Source of the DNA: Haemophilus parainfluenzae
GTDB taxonomy: Bacteria > Pseudomonadota > Gammaproteobacteria > Enterobacterales > Pasteurellaceae
Direction: 5' to 3'
NCBI RefSeq assembly: GCF_900638025.1
Contig: NZ_LR134481.1
Location: 1,426,001-1,490,000 of the forward strand
Length of the DNA stretch: 64,000 nt
The notes beneath the pieces are model-generated. The model saw only the letters and a program-made list of their open reading frames with translations, made no database searches and was not told the origin of the DNA. The stretch's first letter is position 1; the number at the start of each line of letters is the position of its first letter. Shown piece after piece: positions 42,128 through 50,986 of this stretch. Position numbers and translations under genes: made by a program.

Positions 42128-43939
42128 ATGAATAATAAAATTGAAGATACGGTAACTGAAGTAAAAGAGACGACAGTTAATGCTGCGACACAAGTTAAAG
42201 ATGTATTAGTTGCAGCAGCTAACTATGTTAAAGATACTGTAACAAATAACGCATCAGAAGCAAAAGAAGCAGTGGAAGATAAAGCTGCTGAAGTGAAAGA
42301 TGCGGCTGAAGATAAAGCATCAGAAGTAAAAAAAGCAGCTTCAGAGGCAAAGGATGAAGCGACAGATAAAGTAGCAGAGCTAAAAGATGCAGCTGAAGAC
42401 AAAGTATCAGAAGCAAAAGAGGACGTTTCTGAAGCAAAAGATACAGTGCTAGACAAGGTCGCTAAATTAAAAGATGCATTTGCAGATAAAGTTGCAGAAG
42501 TAAAGAATGCGGTTTTTGAAGCAAAAGATGGCGCAGCTGATAAAGCAACAGAGCTAAAAGATGAAGCTAAAGACAAAGCATCAGAAGCAAAAGAAGCAGT
42601 GGAAGATAAAGCTGCTGAAGTGAAAGATGCGGCTGAAGATAAAGCATCAGAAGTAAAAAAAGCAGCTTCAGAGGCAAAGGATGAAGCGACAGATAAAGTA
42701 GCAGAGCTAAAAGATGCAGCTGAAGACAAAGTATCAGAAGCAAAAGAGGACGTTTCTGAAGCAAAAGATACAGTGCTAGACAAGGTCGCTAAATTAAAAG
42801 ATGCATTTGCAGATAAAGTTGCAGAAGTAAAGAATGCGGTTTTTGAAGCAAAAGATGGCGCAGCTGATAAAGCAACAGAGCTAAAAGATGAAGCTAAAGA
42901 CAAAGCATCAGAAGCAAAAGAAGCAGTGGAAGATAAAGCTGCTGAAGTGAAAGATGCGGCTGAAGATAAAGCATCAGAAGTAAAAAAAGCAGCTTCAGAG
43001 GCAAAGGATGAAGCGACAGATAAAGTAGCAGAGCTAAAAGATGCAGCTGAAGACAAAGTATCAGAAGCAAAAGAGGACGTTTCTGAAGCAAAAGATACAG
43101 TGCTAGACAAGGTTGCTAAATTAAAAGATGCATTTGCAGATAAAGTTGCAGAAGTAAAGAATGCGGTTTTTGAAGCAAAAGATGGCGCAGCTGATAAAGC
43201 AACAGAGCTAAAAGATGAAGCTAAAGACAAAGCATCAGAAGCAAAAGAAGCAGTGGAAGATAAAGCTGCTGAAGTGAAAGATGCGGCTGAAGATAAAGCA
43301 TCAGAAGTAAAAAAAGCAGCTTCAGAGGCAAAGGATGAAGCGACAGATAAAGTAGCAGAGCTAAAAGATGCAGCTGAAGACAAAGTATCAGAAGCAAAAG
43401 AGGACGTTTCTGAAGCAAAAGATACAGTGCTAGACAAGGTCGCTAAATTAAAAGATGCATTTGCAGATAAAGTTGCAGAAGTAAAGAATGCGGTTTTTGA
43501 AGCAAAAGATGGCGCAGCTGATAAAGCAACAGAGCTAAAAGATGAAGCTAAAGACAAAGCATCAGAAGCAAAAGAAGCAGTGGAAGATAAAGCTGCTGAA
43601 GTGAAAGATGTGGCTGAAGATAAAGCATCAGAAGTAAAAAAAGCAGCTGAAGCGGCAAAAGATGAAGCGACAGATAAAGTAGCAGAGCTAAAAGATACAG
43701 CTGAAGACAAAGTATCAGAAGCAAAAGAGGACGTTTCTGAAGCAAAAGATACAGTGCTAGACAAGGTTGCTAAATTAAAAGATGCATTTGCAGATAAAGT
43801 TGCAGAAGTAAAGAATGCGGTTTTTGAAGCAAAAGATGGCGCGGCTGATAAAGCAACAGAGCTAAAAGATGAAGCTAAAGACAAAGTATCAGAAGTAAAA
43901 GAAGCTGTAGAAGATAAAGCTGCTAAAGTAAAAGATTAG
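42128..43939 (+). CDS. LEA-like cytoplasmic protein of tandem 109-residue repeats
   Basis: A 603-residue protein with no signal peptide or membrane segment, made almost entirely of Lys, Ala, Asp, Glu and Val. After a 41-residue head it has five full 109-residue repeats and a 17-residue partial sixth. Each repeat consists of about ten 11-residue units of the kind AxDKAxEVKDA, the pattern of group 3 late-embryogenesis-abundant proteins and other amphipathic desiccation or membrane-surface proteins. It has no cysteine or tryptophan and only two phenylalanines per repeat. A ribosome site (AGGAGAG) and a strong short-leader promoter precede it. I recognise no named family; a role in stress protection or membrane-surface binding is inference from the 11-mer pattern. 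The neighbouring lipoprotein shares the same motif, which suggests a common origin. Confidence 0.88.
   Translation: MNNKIEDTVTEVKETTVNAATQVKDVLVAAANYVKDTVTNNASEAKEAVEDKAAEVKDAAEDKASEVKKAASEAKDEATDKVAELKDAAEDKVSEAKEDVSEAKDTVLDKVAKLKDAFADKVAEVKNAVFEAKDGAADKATELKDEAKDKASEAKEAVEDKAAEVKDAAEDKASEVKKAASEAKDEATDKVAELKDAAEDKVSEAKEDVSEAKDTVLDKVAKLKDAFADKVAEVKNAVFEAKDGAADKATELKDEAKDKASEAKEAVEDKAAEVKDAAEDKASEVKKAASEAKDEATDKVAELKDAAEDKVSEAKEDVSEAKDTVLDKVAKLKDAFADKVAEVKNAVFEAKDGAADKATELKDEAKDKASEAKEAVEDKAAEVKDAAEDKASEVKKAASEAKDEATDKVAELKDAAEDKVSEAKEDVSEAKDTVLDKVAKLKDAFADKVAEVKNAVFEAKDGAADKATELKDEAKDKASEAKEAVEDKAAEVKDVAEDKASEVKKAAEAAKDEATDKVAELKDTAEDKVSEAKEDVSEAKDTVLDKVAKLKDAFADKVAEVKNAVFEAKDGAADKATELKDEAKDKVSEVKEAVEDKAAKVKD
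42251..43936 (+). repeat. 327-bp direct repeat array within the LEA-like gene
   Basis: Units begin at 42251, 42578, 42905, 43232 and 43559, exactly 327 bp apart, with a partial unit at 43886. Units 1, 2 and 4 appear identical, unit 3 differs by one silent base (GTC to GTT near 43113), and unit 5 has several changes. The period is a multiple of three, so gain or loss of a unit keeps the frame. Confidence 0.95.
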
Positions 43940-43956
43940 GTTTCATAGGCAAAAAT

Positions 43957-44171
43957 ATGGTGTCTACTAAAGTTTACGCTGTAAAAGATGTAATAGTAAG
44001 CACGGTAGTACAAGTTAAGATTCTGTCATTGTCGTAGCTAAGCATGTTAAACATGTTGCCGAAAAATGACTGAAGTAAAAGATGCCATATGCTCTAAAGC
44101 AGAGGAAGTAAAAACTAGATTCTGAAACAAAAGATCAATCTGCAGACGTAAACAAAGTAACTGAAAAGTAA
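43957..44171 (+). pseudogene. Decayed relative of the repeat-protein genes
   Basis: This stretch keeps the KD/EVK pattern but in three different frames broken by stops. From 43957 it reads MVSTKVYAVKDVIV...VVQVK, then a frame with MTEVKDAICSKAEEVK, then ETKDQSADVNKVTEK. The middle part (ACTGAAGTAAAAGATGC, from about 44072) is nearly identical to the unit of the downstream lipoprotein gene. I read it as a frameshifted remnant of a third member of this family. The rest of the gap, 44172-44449, is very AT-rich and shows no gene. Confidence 0.65.
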
Positions 44172-44449
44172 AAACAATGATTAAGGATTATTCAAATTAA
44201 CTGAGCCTGTCTGTTTAAAAAAAACACAAAAAAGTAATTTTTTATCTTTACAAAAAATAAAATTTTTATAATGAACTTGTGTATAAGTTTTTTAAATTCA
44301 TAGAGTTATAGTTATTTTTATAAAAAACTATATCTTTAGAAATGTAAATTTTTTTTGAAGATATTCTATTTTGAGTTTTTTTGTGTAGACTAATCAGCGC
44401 AAAGCATGTAGCTTTGGATTAATCCTTAACCATGAAATGGAGAATAACA

Positions 44450-45223
44450 ATGAAAAAATCAGTATTAGCCGCATTAGTATTAGGTTCATCTTTAGCCGTA
44501 ACAGGCTGTTTCGATAAAGAAGAAGCACAACAAAAAGTTGAAGCAACAAAAGATGCGGCAACACAAGCTAAAGATGCAGTAGTAGATAAAGCTGTTGAAG
44601 TAAAAGATGCGGCTGCTGATAAAGCTGTTGAAGTAAAAAATGCGGTGGCTAATAAAGCTGTTGAAGTAAAAGATGCAGTGGCTGATAAAGCAGCTGAAGC
44701 AAAAGATGCGATGTCTTCTAAAATGGAAGCAGCAAAAGATTCAGCTTCTAAAATGAAAGATGCAGCAGCAGATAAAATGACTGAAGTAAAAGATGCGATG
44801 TCTTCTAAAATGGAAGCAGCAAAAGATTCAGCCTCTGAAATGAAAGATGCGGCAGCAGATAAAATGACTGAAGTAAAAGATGCGATGTCTTCTAAAATGG
44901 AAGCAGCAAAAGATTCAGCTTCTGAAATGAAAGATGCGGCAGCAGATAAAATGGCTGAAGTAAAAGATGCGATGTCTTCTAAAATGGAAGCAGCAAAAGA
45001 TTCAGCTTCTGAAATGAAAGATGCGGCAGCAGATAAAACGGCTGAAGCAAAGGATGCAATGTCTGCTAAAATGGAAGCAGCAAAAGATTCAGCTTCTGAA
45101 ACAAAAGATGCAGTAGCTGATAAAGCTGTAAAAGTAAAAGATGCAGCGGCAAATAAAGCAGTAGAAGCAAAAGATGCAGCAGCAGATAAAGCAGCTGAAA
45201 CGAAAGATGCTGTGACTAAATAA
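44450..45223 (+). CDS. Lipoprotein of tandem 29-residue LEA-like repeats
   Basis: A 257-residue protein with a type II signal peptide and lipobox AVTGC (C20), then a long Lys/Ala/Asp/Glu helix-forming tail. The tail starts with 11-residue units (KDAxxDKAVEV) and then has about five 29-residue repeats of AMSSKMEAAKDSASEMKDAAADKMTEV type, ending with 11-residue units again. It should be anchored in an envelope membrane with a long amphipathic or coiled-coil arm. The start at 44450 follows ATGGAG; an ATG 6 codons upstream is less likely. It resembles the upstream cytoplasmic repeat protein in motif and composition and may be its envelope counterpart. I know no named function. Confidence 0.88.
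   Translation: MKKSVLAALVLGSSLAVTGCFDKEEAQQKVEATKDAATQAKDAVVDKAVEVKDAAADKAVEVKNAVANKAVEVKDAVADKAAEAKDAMSSKMEAAKDSASKMKDAAADKMTEVKDAMSSKMEAAKDSASEMKDAAADKMTEVKDAMSSKMEAAKDSASEMKDAAADKMAEVKDAMSSKMEAAKDSASEMKDAAADKTAEAKDAMSAKMEAAKDSASETKDAVADKAVKVKDAAANKAVEAKDAAADKAAETKDAVTK
44705..45139 (+). repeat. 87-bp direct repeat array within the lipoprotein gene
   Basis: Units start at 44705, 44792, 44879, 44966 and 45053, exactly 87 bp (29 codons) apart, differing by a few bases, with the last the most divergent. Confidence 0.93.
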
Positions 45224-45241
45224 TTAAACTTTTGTAAAATG

Positions 45242-45278
45242 AAAACCTATCAGAGATTATCTGGTAGGTTTTTTCTTT
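45242..45278 (+). terminator. Terminator of the repeat lipoprotein gene
   Basis: AACCTATCAGA pairs with TCTGGTAGGTT (one G-T pair), followed by TTTTTCTTTT. Confidence 0.85.
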
Positions 45279-45290
45279 TGGAGCAATAAA

Positions 45291-45557
45291 ATGTTATGTG
45301 CAATTTATAAAAGTTTACGTAAGCCAGGCTGCTATCTCTATATTTCGAAACGAGATGATTTTTCAGCTGTGCCAGACGTATTGATGCAAAGTTTTGGTAA
45401 GCCTCAGTTTCTTATGCTATTTAATTTGAAAGGAAGCAAGCTGCTTGTTCATGCTGATAAAAGCGAGGTAATGGAAAAAATCACTCAGCAAGGATTTTAT
45501 CTTCAAATGCCAAAACAGAATGATGGTTTATTTTATAGTTTGAGTGAGATCAAATAA
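45291..45557 (+). CDS. ycgL: YcgL-domain protein
   Basis: An 88-residue small cytoplasmic protein of the YcgL family ([18 protein letters not shown] start; YLQMP near residue 71). The function is unknown. The start lies 13 bases after the lipoprotein terminator with GGAG upstream. Confidence 0.88.
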   Translation: MLCAIYKSLRKPGCYLYISKRDDFSAVPDVLMQSFGKPQFLMLFNLKGSKLLVHADKSEVMEKITQQGFYLQMPKQNDGLFYSLSEIK

Positions 45558-45658
45558 AATTGTTATTTTTTAGTAAAATTATTAAAGTTTGTGCTATCTC
45601 AATATTTTTTATTTAAAATGCCTTTAAAATTCAATCCGATTTAAAAAGGAGAGTGAAA

Positions 45659-46393
45659 ATGAGTAGTTTTTTTGTGGTTGGCACAGATACAAATGTAGGA
45701 AAAACTACAGCTTGTCGTGCCATTATTCAAGCATTACAAGCAAAAGGTGTGAGAATTGTAGGTTATAAGCCGATTGCTTGTGGCTGTGAGGAAAATATAT
45801 ATCTGACTGAAAATCAGTCTGATGAGAGTCAAACAGATTATGATGCTGAAAATAATTCAGATGTGTTAGCTTTGATGGATGCAACAAATGAACCAGTATC
45901 TTATCAAGAGGTGAATAGTTATACTTTTTTACATTCTTTACCTATGTTAACACAAGATAAATCACGTATTAAATTAAGCAAGATAGATCAGGCGTTAACA
46001 AAATTAATCAAAAAATATCAATCTGTTGTAGTTGAAGGTTCATTTGGCTTACTCACACCAATGGCTGAAAATAAAAGTTTTGCAGATTGGATTGTTACAC
46101 ATAAAATGCCAGTTTTATTAGTTGTTGGAATTAAAGAAGGATGTATAAACCACGCATTACTTACAGCAAGAGTGATTAAACAGCTTGGCGTCCCTTTATT
46201 AGGTTGGGTTGCTAATCGTATTAATCCAGGCTTAGGTCATTATAAAGAAATTATAGGTGTCCTAGAATCACAAATTGATGCACCGTTGCTTGGAAAAATT
46301 CCTTATATTCACAAACCAGAAATTCAGGAGTTAGGGCATTATTTAACGGATATTGATCATTTAATGTACATGCAAACAGAATTAGTTAAATAG
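45659..46393 (+). CDS. bioD: Dethiobiotin synthetase
   Basis: A 244-residue ATP-dependent enzyme that closes the ureido ring of dethiobiotin. The P-loop GTDTNVGKTT is at 8-17 and KPIACG follows at about 37-42. The ATG at 45659 is 6 bases after AAGGAG; a GTG at 45653 abuts the ribosome site and is unlikely. The protein has an insertion of acidic residues after the substrate loop (about 43-68). It is a lone bioD away from other bio genes, as the second bioD copy is in H. influenzae, so it may be a paralogue. Confidence 0.9.
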   Translation: MSSFFVVGTDTNVGKTTACRAIIQALQAKGVRIVGYKPIACGCEENIYLTENQSDESQTDYDAENNSDVLALMDATNEPVSYQEVNSYTFLHSLPMLTQDKSRIKLSKIDQALTKLIKKYQSVVVEGSFGLLTPMAENKSFADWIVTHKMPVLLVVGIKEGCINHALLTARVIKQLGVPLLGWVANRINPGLGHYKEIIGVLESQIDAPLLGKIPYIHKPEIQELGHYLTDIDHLMYMQTELVK

Positions 46394-46411
46394 CAGTTTT
46401 AAATGTGGAGT

Positions 46412-46447
46412 GAGGTTAAAATTTTTTAAATTTTAACCTCATTGTTT
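46412..46447. terminator. Bidirectional terminator (bioD/can)
   Basis: GAGGTTAAAATTT (46412-46424) pairs with AAATTTTAACCTC (46428-46440), a perfect 13-bp stem, followed by ATTGTTTTT, between convergent genes. Confidence 0.85.
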
Positions 46448-47140
46448 TTATTCTTCATTTTCTGAATATTCTTTTTTCAGAATATCATTTTCTGCCAAAC
46501 TAGATAAACGAGCAATGGCATTACGATAAGAAATTTCAAGGCTTTCGCGACTTGTTGCTATTACACCTTGATCTACTAGGAAACCATCATTTACATCATA
46601 TACCCAACCATGTAGCGAAAGCTTTTGTCCTCGTTCCCAAGCACTTTTTACGATAGATGTACGGCCTAGGTTATAAACTTGTTCTGCTACATTTAATTTA
46701 GTTAGCATGTCTGCACGTTTTTCTGCAGAAAGGTTACCCAATAGGTGCCCATGCTTGAACCAAATATCACGAATATGGAGTAACCAGTTATTGATTAATC
46801 CAAGATCTTTATCTTGCATAGCCGCTTTAATACCTCCGCAATTTGTGTGCCCACAAATAATAATATGTTCAATTTTGAGTACATCAACGGCATATTGCAC
46901 AACCGAAAGACAGTTGAAATCTGTATGAATAACTTGATTGGCAACATTACGATGGACAAATAACTCGCCTGGTTCAAGATTTGTTAATTTTTCGGCTGGA
47001 ACGCGGCTATCAGAGCAACCAATCCAGAGATAGTGAGGGGTTTGGTGGTCAGCAAGTTCTTTAAAATAAGTGGAATTTTCTTCTTTCATTCTTTGCGCCC
47101 AACTGTAGTTGTTTGCAAAGAGTTGTTTAATTTTGTCCAT
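46448..47140 (-). CDS. can: Beta-carbonic anhydrase
   Basis: A 230-residue zinc enzyme that interconverts CO2 and bicarbonate. Zinc ligands C42, D44, H98 and C101 are in place. W39, R64 and Y181, the residues of the bicarbonate allosteric site described in the H. influenzae enzyme, are also conserved, so this should be the allosteric type II form. The start at 47140 gives MDKIKQLF as in H. influenzae; an upstream in-frame ATG at 47188 is rejected. Confidence 0.96.
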   Translation of the reverse strand: MDKIKQLFANNYSWAQRMKEENSTYFKELADHQTPHYLWIGCSDSRVPAEKLTNLEPGELFVHRNVANQVIHTDFNCLSVVQYAVDVLKIEHIIICGHTNCGGIKAAMQDKDLGLINNWLLHIRDIWFKHGHLLGNLSAEKRADMLTKLNVAEQVYNLGRTSIVKSAWERGQKLSLHGWVYDVNDGFLVDQGVIATSRESLEISYRNAIARLSSLAENDILKKEYSENEE

Positions 47141-47225
47141 TTCTACTTTCCTTAATATGATGTATTTGAAAGATTGATTCAAACACAATAAATAAAATAG
47201 GGATAAAATTTATCGCCTAAAATGA

Positions 47226-47253
47226 TGACCGCACTTTAAAGAAAGTGCGGTCA
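47226..47253. terminator. Inverted uptake-signal terminator (asnS)
   Basis: TGACCGCACTTT (47226-47237) and AAAGTGCGGTCA (47242-47253) form a perfect 12-bp stem with a 4-base loop, just after the asnS stop on the minus strand. Confidence 0.85.
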
Positions 47254-47268
47254 ATTTAAACAATATTT

Positions 47269-48672
47269 TTAGAAATTTGCATTTCTTGGTGCGCGAGGGA
47301 ATGGAATCACATCGCGAATATTTTGTACGCCTGTTACATAAACGATTAAGCGTTCAAAACCAAGACCAAAGCCTGAATGTGGTACAGTACCGTATTTGCG
47401 GAGATCACGATACCACCAGTAATCTTCAGGATTTAAGCCCATTTCTTCCATACGTTTATCTAAAATTTCTAAACGTTCTTCACGTTGAGAACCACCGATG
47501 ATTTCACCAATTCCTGGGGCGAGAACATCCATTGCTGCAACGGTTTTACCATCGTCATTTAAACGCATATAGAAGGCTTTAATATCTTTCGGATAGTTTT
47601 TCACAACAACAGGTGATTTGAAATATTCTTCCGCTAAGAAACGTTCATGTTCAGAAGACAAATCGATACCCCAAGATACTGGGAACTCGAATTTTTTACC
47701 TGATTTTAATAATACATCAATCGCATCGGTATAGTCGATTTGAGCAAAATCAGAGTTTACAAAGTTTTCTAAACGAGTAATCACATCTTTATCTACATGT
47801 TTTTCAAAGAATTTCAAGTCATCTTTGCGCTCAGCAAGTACTGCACGGAACACGTATTTCAACATGTCTTCTGCTAATTTAGCATTGTCAGCAAGTGTTG
47901 CAAAAGCGACTTCAGGTTCAACCATCCAGAATTCTGCAAGGTGACGAGTTGTATTTGAATTTTCAGCACGGAATGTTGGACCGAAAGTATAGATTTTGCT
48001 TAATGCACACGCGTAAGTTTCACCATTTAATTGACCTGAAACGGTTAAAAATGATTCTTTACCGAAGAAGTCTTGACTGAAATCGACTTTACCATCTTCA
48101 CCACGAGGAAGATTTTCTAAATCAAGCGTTGAAACACGGAACATCTCACCCGCCCCTTCAGTATCTGATGCAGTAATTAATGGAGTAGCGACCCAATAGA
48201 AACCTTGTTCATGGAAGAAGCGATGAATAGCTTGAGCTAAGCAGTGACGAACACGTGCGACTGCACCGATAATATTGGTACGAGGACGTAAGTGTGCCAC
48301 TTCACGTAAGTATTCAATTGAGTGACGTTTTGCCGCCATCGGATAAGTATCAGGATCTTCTACAAACCCAGTTACTTCTACTTTTTCAGCTTGAAGTTCA
48401 ACAGCTTGACCTTCAGCTGGTGACTCAACAATAGTACCGGTTACAATAACAGAGCAACCTGTTGTTAGGCGTAACACTTCACTTTCATAATTTTCAATAT
48501 CGTTATTAACAATTGCTTGAATAGGGTCAAAGCAAGAACCATCGTAAACAGCAAGGAAAGAAAGGCCCGCTTTAGAATCTCGACGAGTACGAACCCAGCC
48601 GCGTACGGTAACTTTTTCGCCTATAGCGATTTTACCTTGTAATACATCAACAATAGATGCAACTTTAGACAT
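47269..48672 (-). CDS. asnS: Asparaginyl-tRNA synthetase
   Basis: A 467-residue class IIb synthetase that charges tRNA-Asn. An N-terminal OB-fold anticodon-binding domain (about 1-105) is followed by the class II core with motif 2 ([21 protein letters not shown]) and motif 3 (GFGLGFERL near residue 436). Length matches E. coli AsnS (466). It is divergent from sohB. Confidence 0.97.
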   Translation of the reverse strand: MSKVASIVDVLQGKIAIGEKVTVRGWVRTRRDSKAGLSFLAVYDGSCFDPIQAIVNNDIENYESEVLRLTTGCSVIVTGTIVESPAEGQAVELQAEKVEVTGFVEDPDTYPMAAKRHSIEYLREVAHLRPRTNIIGAVARVRHCLAQAIHRFFHEQGFYWVATPLITASDTEGAGEMFRVSTLDLENLPRGEDGKVDFSQDFFGKESFLTVSGQLNGETYACALSKIYTFGPTFRAENSNTTRHLAEFWMVEPEVAFATLADNAKLAEDMLKYVFRAVLAERKDDLKFFEKHVDKDVITRLENFVNSDFAQIDYTDAIDVLLKSGKKFEFPVSWGIDLSSEHERFLAEEYFKSPVVVKNYPKDIKAFYMRLNDDGKTVAAMDVLAPGIGEIIGGSQREERLEILDKRMEEMGLNPEDYWWYRDLRKYGTVPHSGFGLGFERLIVYVTGVQNIRDVIPFPRAPRNANF

Positions 48673-48812
48673 ATAAACCTCTGTAATTTATTATAAATTA
48701 GGCAATAAAACTGCGTTAGTTTACCTTAAATCGCAAAATTTTCCATAAAAAGTTAGTGTAAATCTGGCTTGCACAGTAAAATAATTCCTTCACTTTATTT
48801 AGGAGAAAAACT

Positions 48813-49868
48813 ATGTGGTCTGATATTTTGACCGGCTATGGCATTTTTATTTTAGAGATTTTAACGATTTTACTTGTAATTGCCGCTATCGTAGCAATGA
48901 TTATTTCTGCAAAGCAACGTAATGCAACACATCATGGTGAATTAGTTGTGACAGATCTTTCTGAAGAATTTAAGGAAACAGTTAAGCATTTACGCGATTT
49001 TCAACTTTCGGAGAAAGAGATTAAACAATCGGAAAAAGCTGAGAGGAAAGCCAAAAAACAAGAAGCAAAGGCTTTAAAAGCAAAATTAAAAAATGGTGAG
49101 AAAGAGTCACCTAAGCCTTGTGTTTATGTGCTAGATTTTAAAGGCGATATTTCTGCATCAGAAACAACCGCACTTCGTGAGGAAATTTCTGCGATTATTA
49201 ATGTGGCGAAAGCCGATGATGAAGTCTTACTACGCCTAGAAAGCCCAGGCGGTGTTGTTCATGGTTATGGCTTGGCTGCTTCACAGTTAGCCCGCTTAAA
49301 ACAAAAAGGTATTAAATTAACGGTTGCAGTAGATAAGGTCGCTGCAAGTGGTGGGTATATGATGGCTTGTGTAGCAGATAAAATTGTTTCTGCGCCTTTT
49401 GCAATCATCGGTTCTATTGGTGTGGTTGCGCAAATCCCTAATGTTCATCGTTTATTAAAAAAACATGATGTCGATGTTGATGTGATGACTGCTGGGGAGT
49501 TTAAACGTACAGTCACAGTATTAGGTGAAAATACCGAAAAAGGGAAACAGAAATTCCAAGCAGAACTTGAAGAAACCCATCAATTATTCAAACAATTTGT
49601 GGCTCAAAATCGACCGCACTTAGATGTAGATAAAGTCGCGACTGGTGAGCATTGGTTTGGTCAGCAAGCTCTAGAGCTTCAGCTAGTTGATGAGTTAGCA
49701 ACCAGTGATGATATTATTCTTGAAAAAATGAAAGATAAATCTGTTATCTCTTTGAAATATAAAGTGAAAAAGCAACTTTTACAAAAAATAGGTAAACAAG
49801 CTGAAGAGAGTATTGAGGCAATTATTCGACGTAATTTAACAAGAGTTGGGCGAGACTTCATCCACTAA
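48813..49868 (+). CDS. sohB: SohB peptidase (S49 family)
   Basis: A 351-residue inner-membrane serine peptidase of the SppA/SohB group. A membrane helix spans about 12-32, followed by a Lys-rich charged linker (about 60-100) and the protease domain. The nucleophile is S179 in AASGGYMMAC, and K231 in AGEFKRT is the likely general base. E. coli SohB suppresses loss of DegP at high copy number. An uptake signal encodes part of residues 117-120. Confidence 0.93.
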   Translation: MWSDILTGYGIFILEILTILLVIAAIVAMIISAKQRNATHHGELVVTDLSEEFKETVKHLRDFQLSEKEIKQSEKAERKAKKQEAKALKAKLKNGEKESPKPCVYVLDFKGDISASETTALREEISAIINVAKADDEVLLRLESPGGVVHGYGLAASQLARLKQKGIKLTVAVDKVAASGGYMMACVADKIVSAPFAIIGSIGVVAQIPNVHRLLKKHDVDVDVMTAGEFKRTVTVLGENTEKGKQKFQAELEETHQLFKQFVAQNRPHLDVDKVATGEHWFGQQALELQLVDELATSDDIILEKMKDKSVISLKYKVKKQLLQKIGKQAEESIEAIIRRNLTRVGRDFIH

Positions 49869-49927
49869 CAGAGTAATTTAACTAGGATTTGCATGATTTT
49901 ATGTGAAAATATTTTTTACTGTTCTAG

Positions 49928-49956
49928 TTTACAATAAAAATATTTATGACTACTAT
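49928..49956 (+). promoter_or_regulatory. Possible promoter and structured leader of the OmpA-family lipoprotein
   Basis: TTTACA (49928-49933), a 17-base spacer and TACTAT (49951-49956). Two hairpins follow in the leader, AAACCTT/AAGGTTT (49964-49980) and AAGGCTA/TAGCCTT (about 49997-50016), before the start at 50064. Confidence 0.4.
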
Positions 49957-50063
49957 ACACATAAACCTTTTCTAAGGTTTCAAATAAGGATTTAGATAAG
50001 GCTATTGTGTTAGCCTTGTTACAAGAAATACGTCTTGGCAATTTAAAGGTGAAGAATTAAATA

Positions 50064-50921
50064 ATGAAATTATCTCGTATTTTATTATCTGTAGTAGCTG
50101 TAGCGACAGTTGCTGCTTGTGGTAACTTAAGCAAAGTTACAGAAGCTGGTACTCCAGAATATAAAGAAGTTAATGGTCAGAAAGTACCACAATTGGTATG
50201 GCCAAAAATTGATAAGTCAACTTTTAATCATGACGGTAGTCAATTTGGTTCATGGCCAAATTGGGATAATGTTCGAATGATTGAAAGAGGCATGAATAAA
50301 GATCAATTATACAGCTTAATTGGACGTCCTCATTTCTCTGAAGGATTATTTGGTGTTGAAGAATGGGATTATGTATTCAACTATCGTGAGAATGGTATTC
50401 ACAAAATTTGTCAATATAAAGTATTATTTGACAAAAACCATAATGCTCAAAGTTTCTTCTGGTATCCAAACGGTTGTAACGGAAACTCAACATTTACTTT
50501 AAGTGGTGATTTCTTATTCGACTTCGATAAAGATATTTTAACTCCACGTGGTAAAGAAGTTTTAGATAACGTTGCAACACAATTAAAAGAAACTGGCGCT
50601 AAAGAAGTTAAAGTTACAGGTTATACTGACCGTTTAGGTTCTGATGCTTACAACTTAGATCTTTCTCAACGTCGTGCAAACCGTGTTAAAGCTCGTTTAA
50701 TTCAAGATGGCGTAACATCTGAAATTACAGCTGTTGGTTACGGTAAGGTACCACAAGTTAAAGCTTGTAATGGTTACAAACACGCAAGTAAAGCTGAGAA
50801 AGACTGTTTACGTCCAAACCGTCGTGTAGAAATCACTGCTTCTGGTTCTGTATTAAAATTACAAGAAGGTGGTCAAACTAACGGTGGAACTCAAGGTCCA
50901 GCACCTCTTTATCAAAAATAA
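50064..50921 (+). CDS. OmpA-family lipoprotein with BamE/SmpA-like N-domain
   Basis: A 285-residue outer-membrane lipoprotein with lipobox VAAC (C19). Residues about 70-140 look like a BamE/SmpA-OmlA domain (RMIERGMNKDQLYSLIGRP, then W-Y-F and VLF-D). Residues about 148-265 are an OmpA-like peptidoglycan-binding domain, with the FDFDKD strand, NLDLSQRRANRV and RPNRRVEI motifs. Codon use is strongly biased to preferred codons, which suggests high expression. It probably links the outer membrane to peptidoglycan. The fusion of these two domains is seen in Pasteurellaceae proteins I cannot name with certainty. Confidence 0.9.
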   Translation: MKLSRILLSVVAVATVAACGNLSKVTEAGTPEYKEVNGQKVPQLVWPKIDKSTFNHDGSQFGSWPNWDNVRMIERGMNKDQLYSLIGRPHFSEGLFGVEEWDYVFNYRENGIHKICQYKVLFDKNHNAQSFFWYPNGCNGNSTFTLSGDFLFDFDKDILTPRGKEVLDNVATQLKETGAKEVKVTGYTDRLGSDAYNLDLSQRRANRVKARLIQDGVTSEITAVGYGKVPQVKACNGYKHASKAEKDCLRPNRRVEITASGSVLKLQEGGQTNGGTQGPAPLYQK

Positions 50922-50936
50922 TTAGATAGAGAAGAC

Positions 50937-50969
50937 AAAAAGAGCGTAATAAAAATTACGCTCTTTTTT
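50937..50969 (+). terminator. Terminator of the OmpA-family lipoprotein gene
   Basis: AAAAAGAGCGTAAT (50937-50950) pairs with ATTACGCTCTTTTT (50955-50968) across an AAAA loop, with a following T-run. Confidence 0.9.
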
Positions 50970-50986
50970 ATTTTATGTTTAAGAAA

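Noticed and set aside
42223..43884. A 553-codon minus-strand frame rich in Ser, Ala and Phe across the repeat gene
   Set aside because: It is the antisense image of the Lys/Asp/Glu/Ala-rich repeats, with no ribosome site or recognisable domain.
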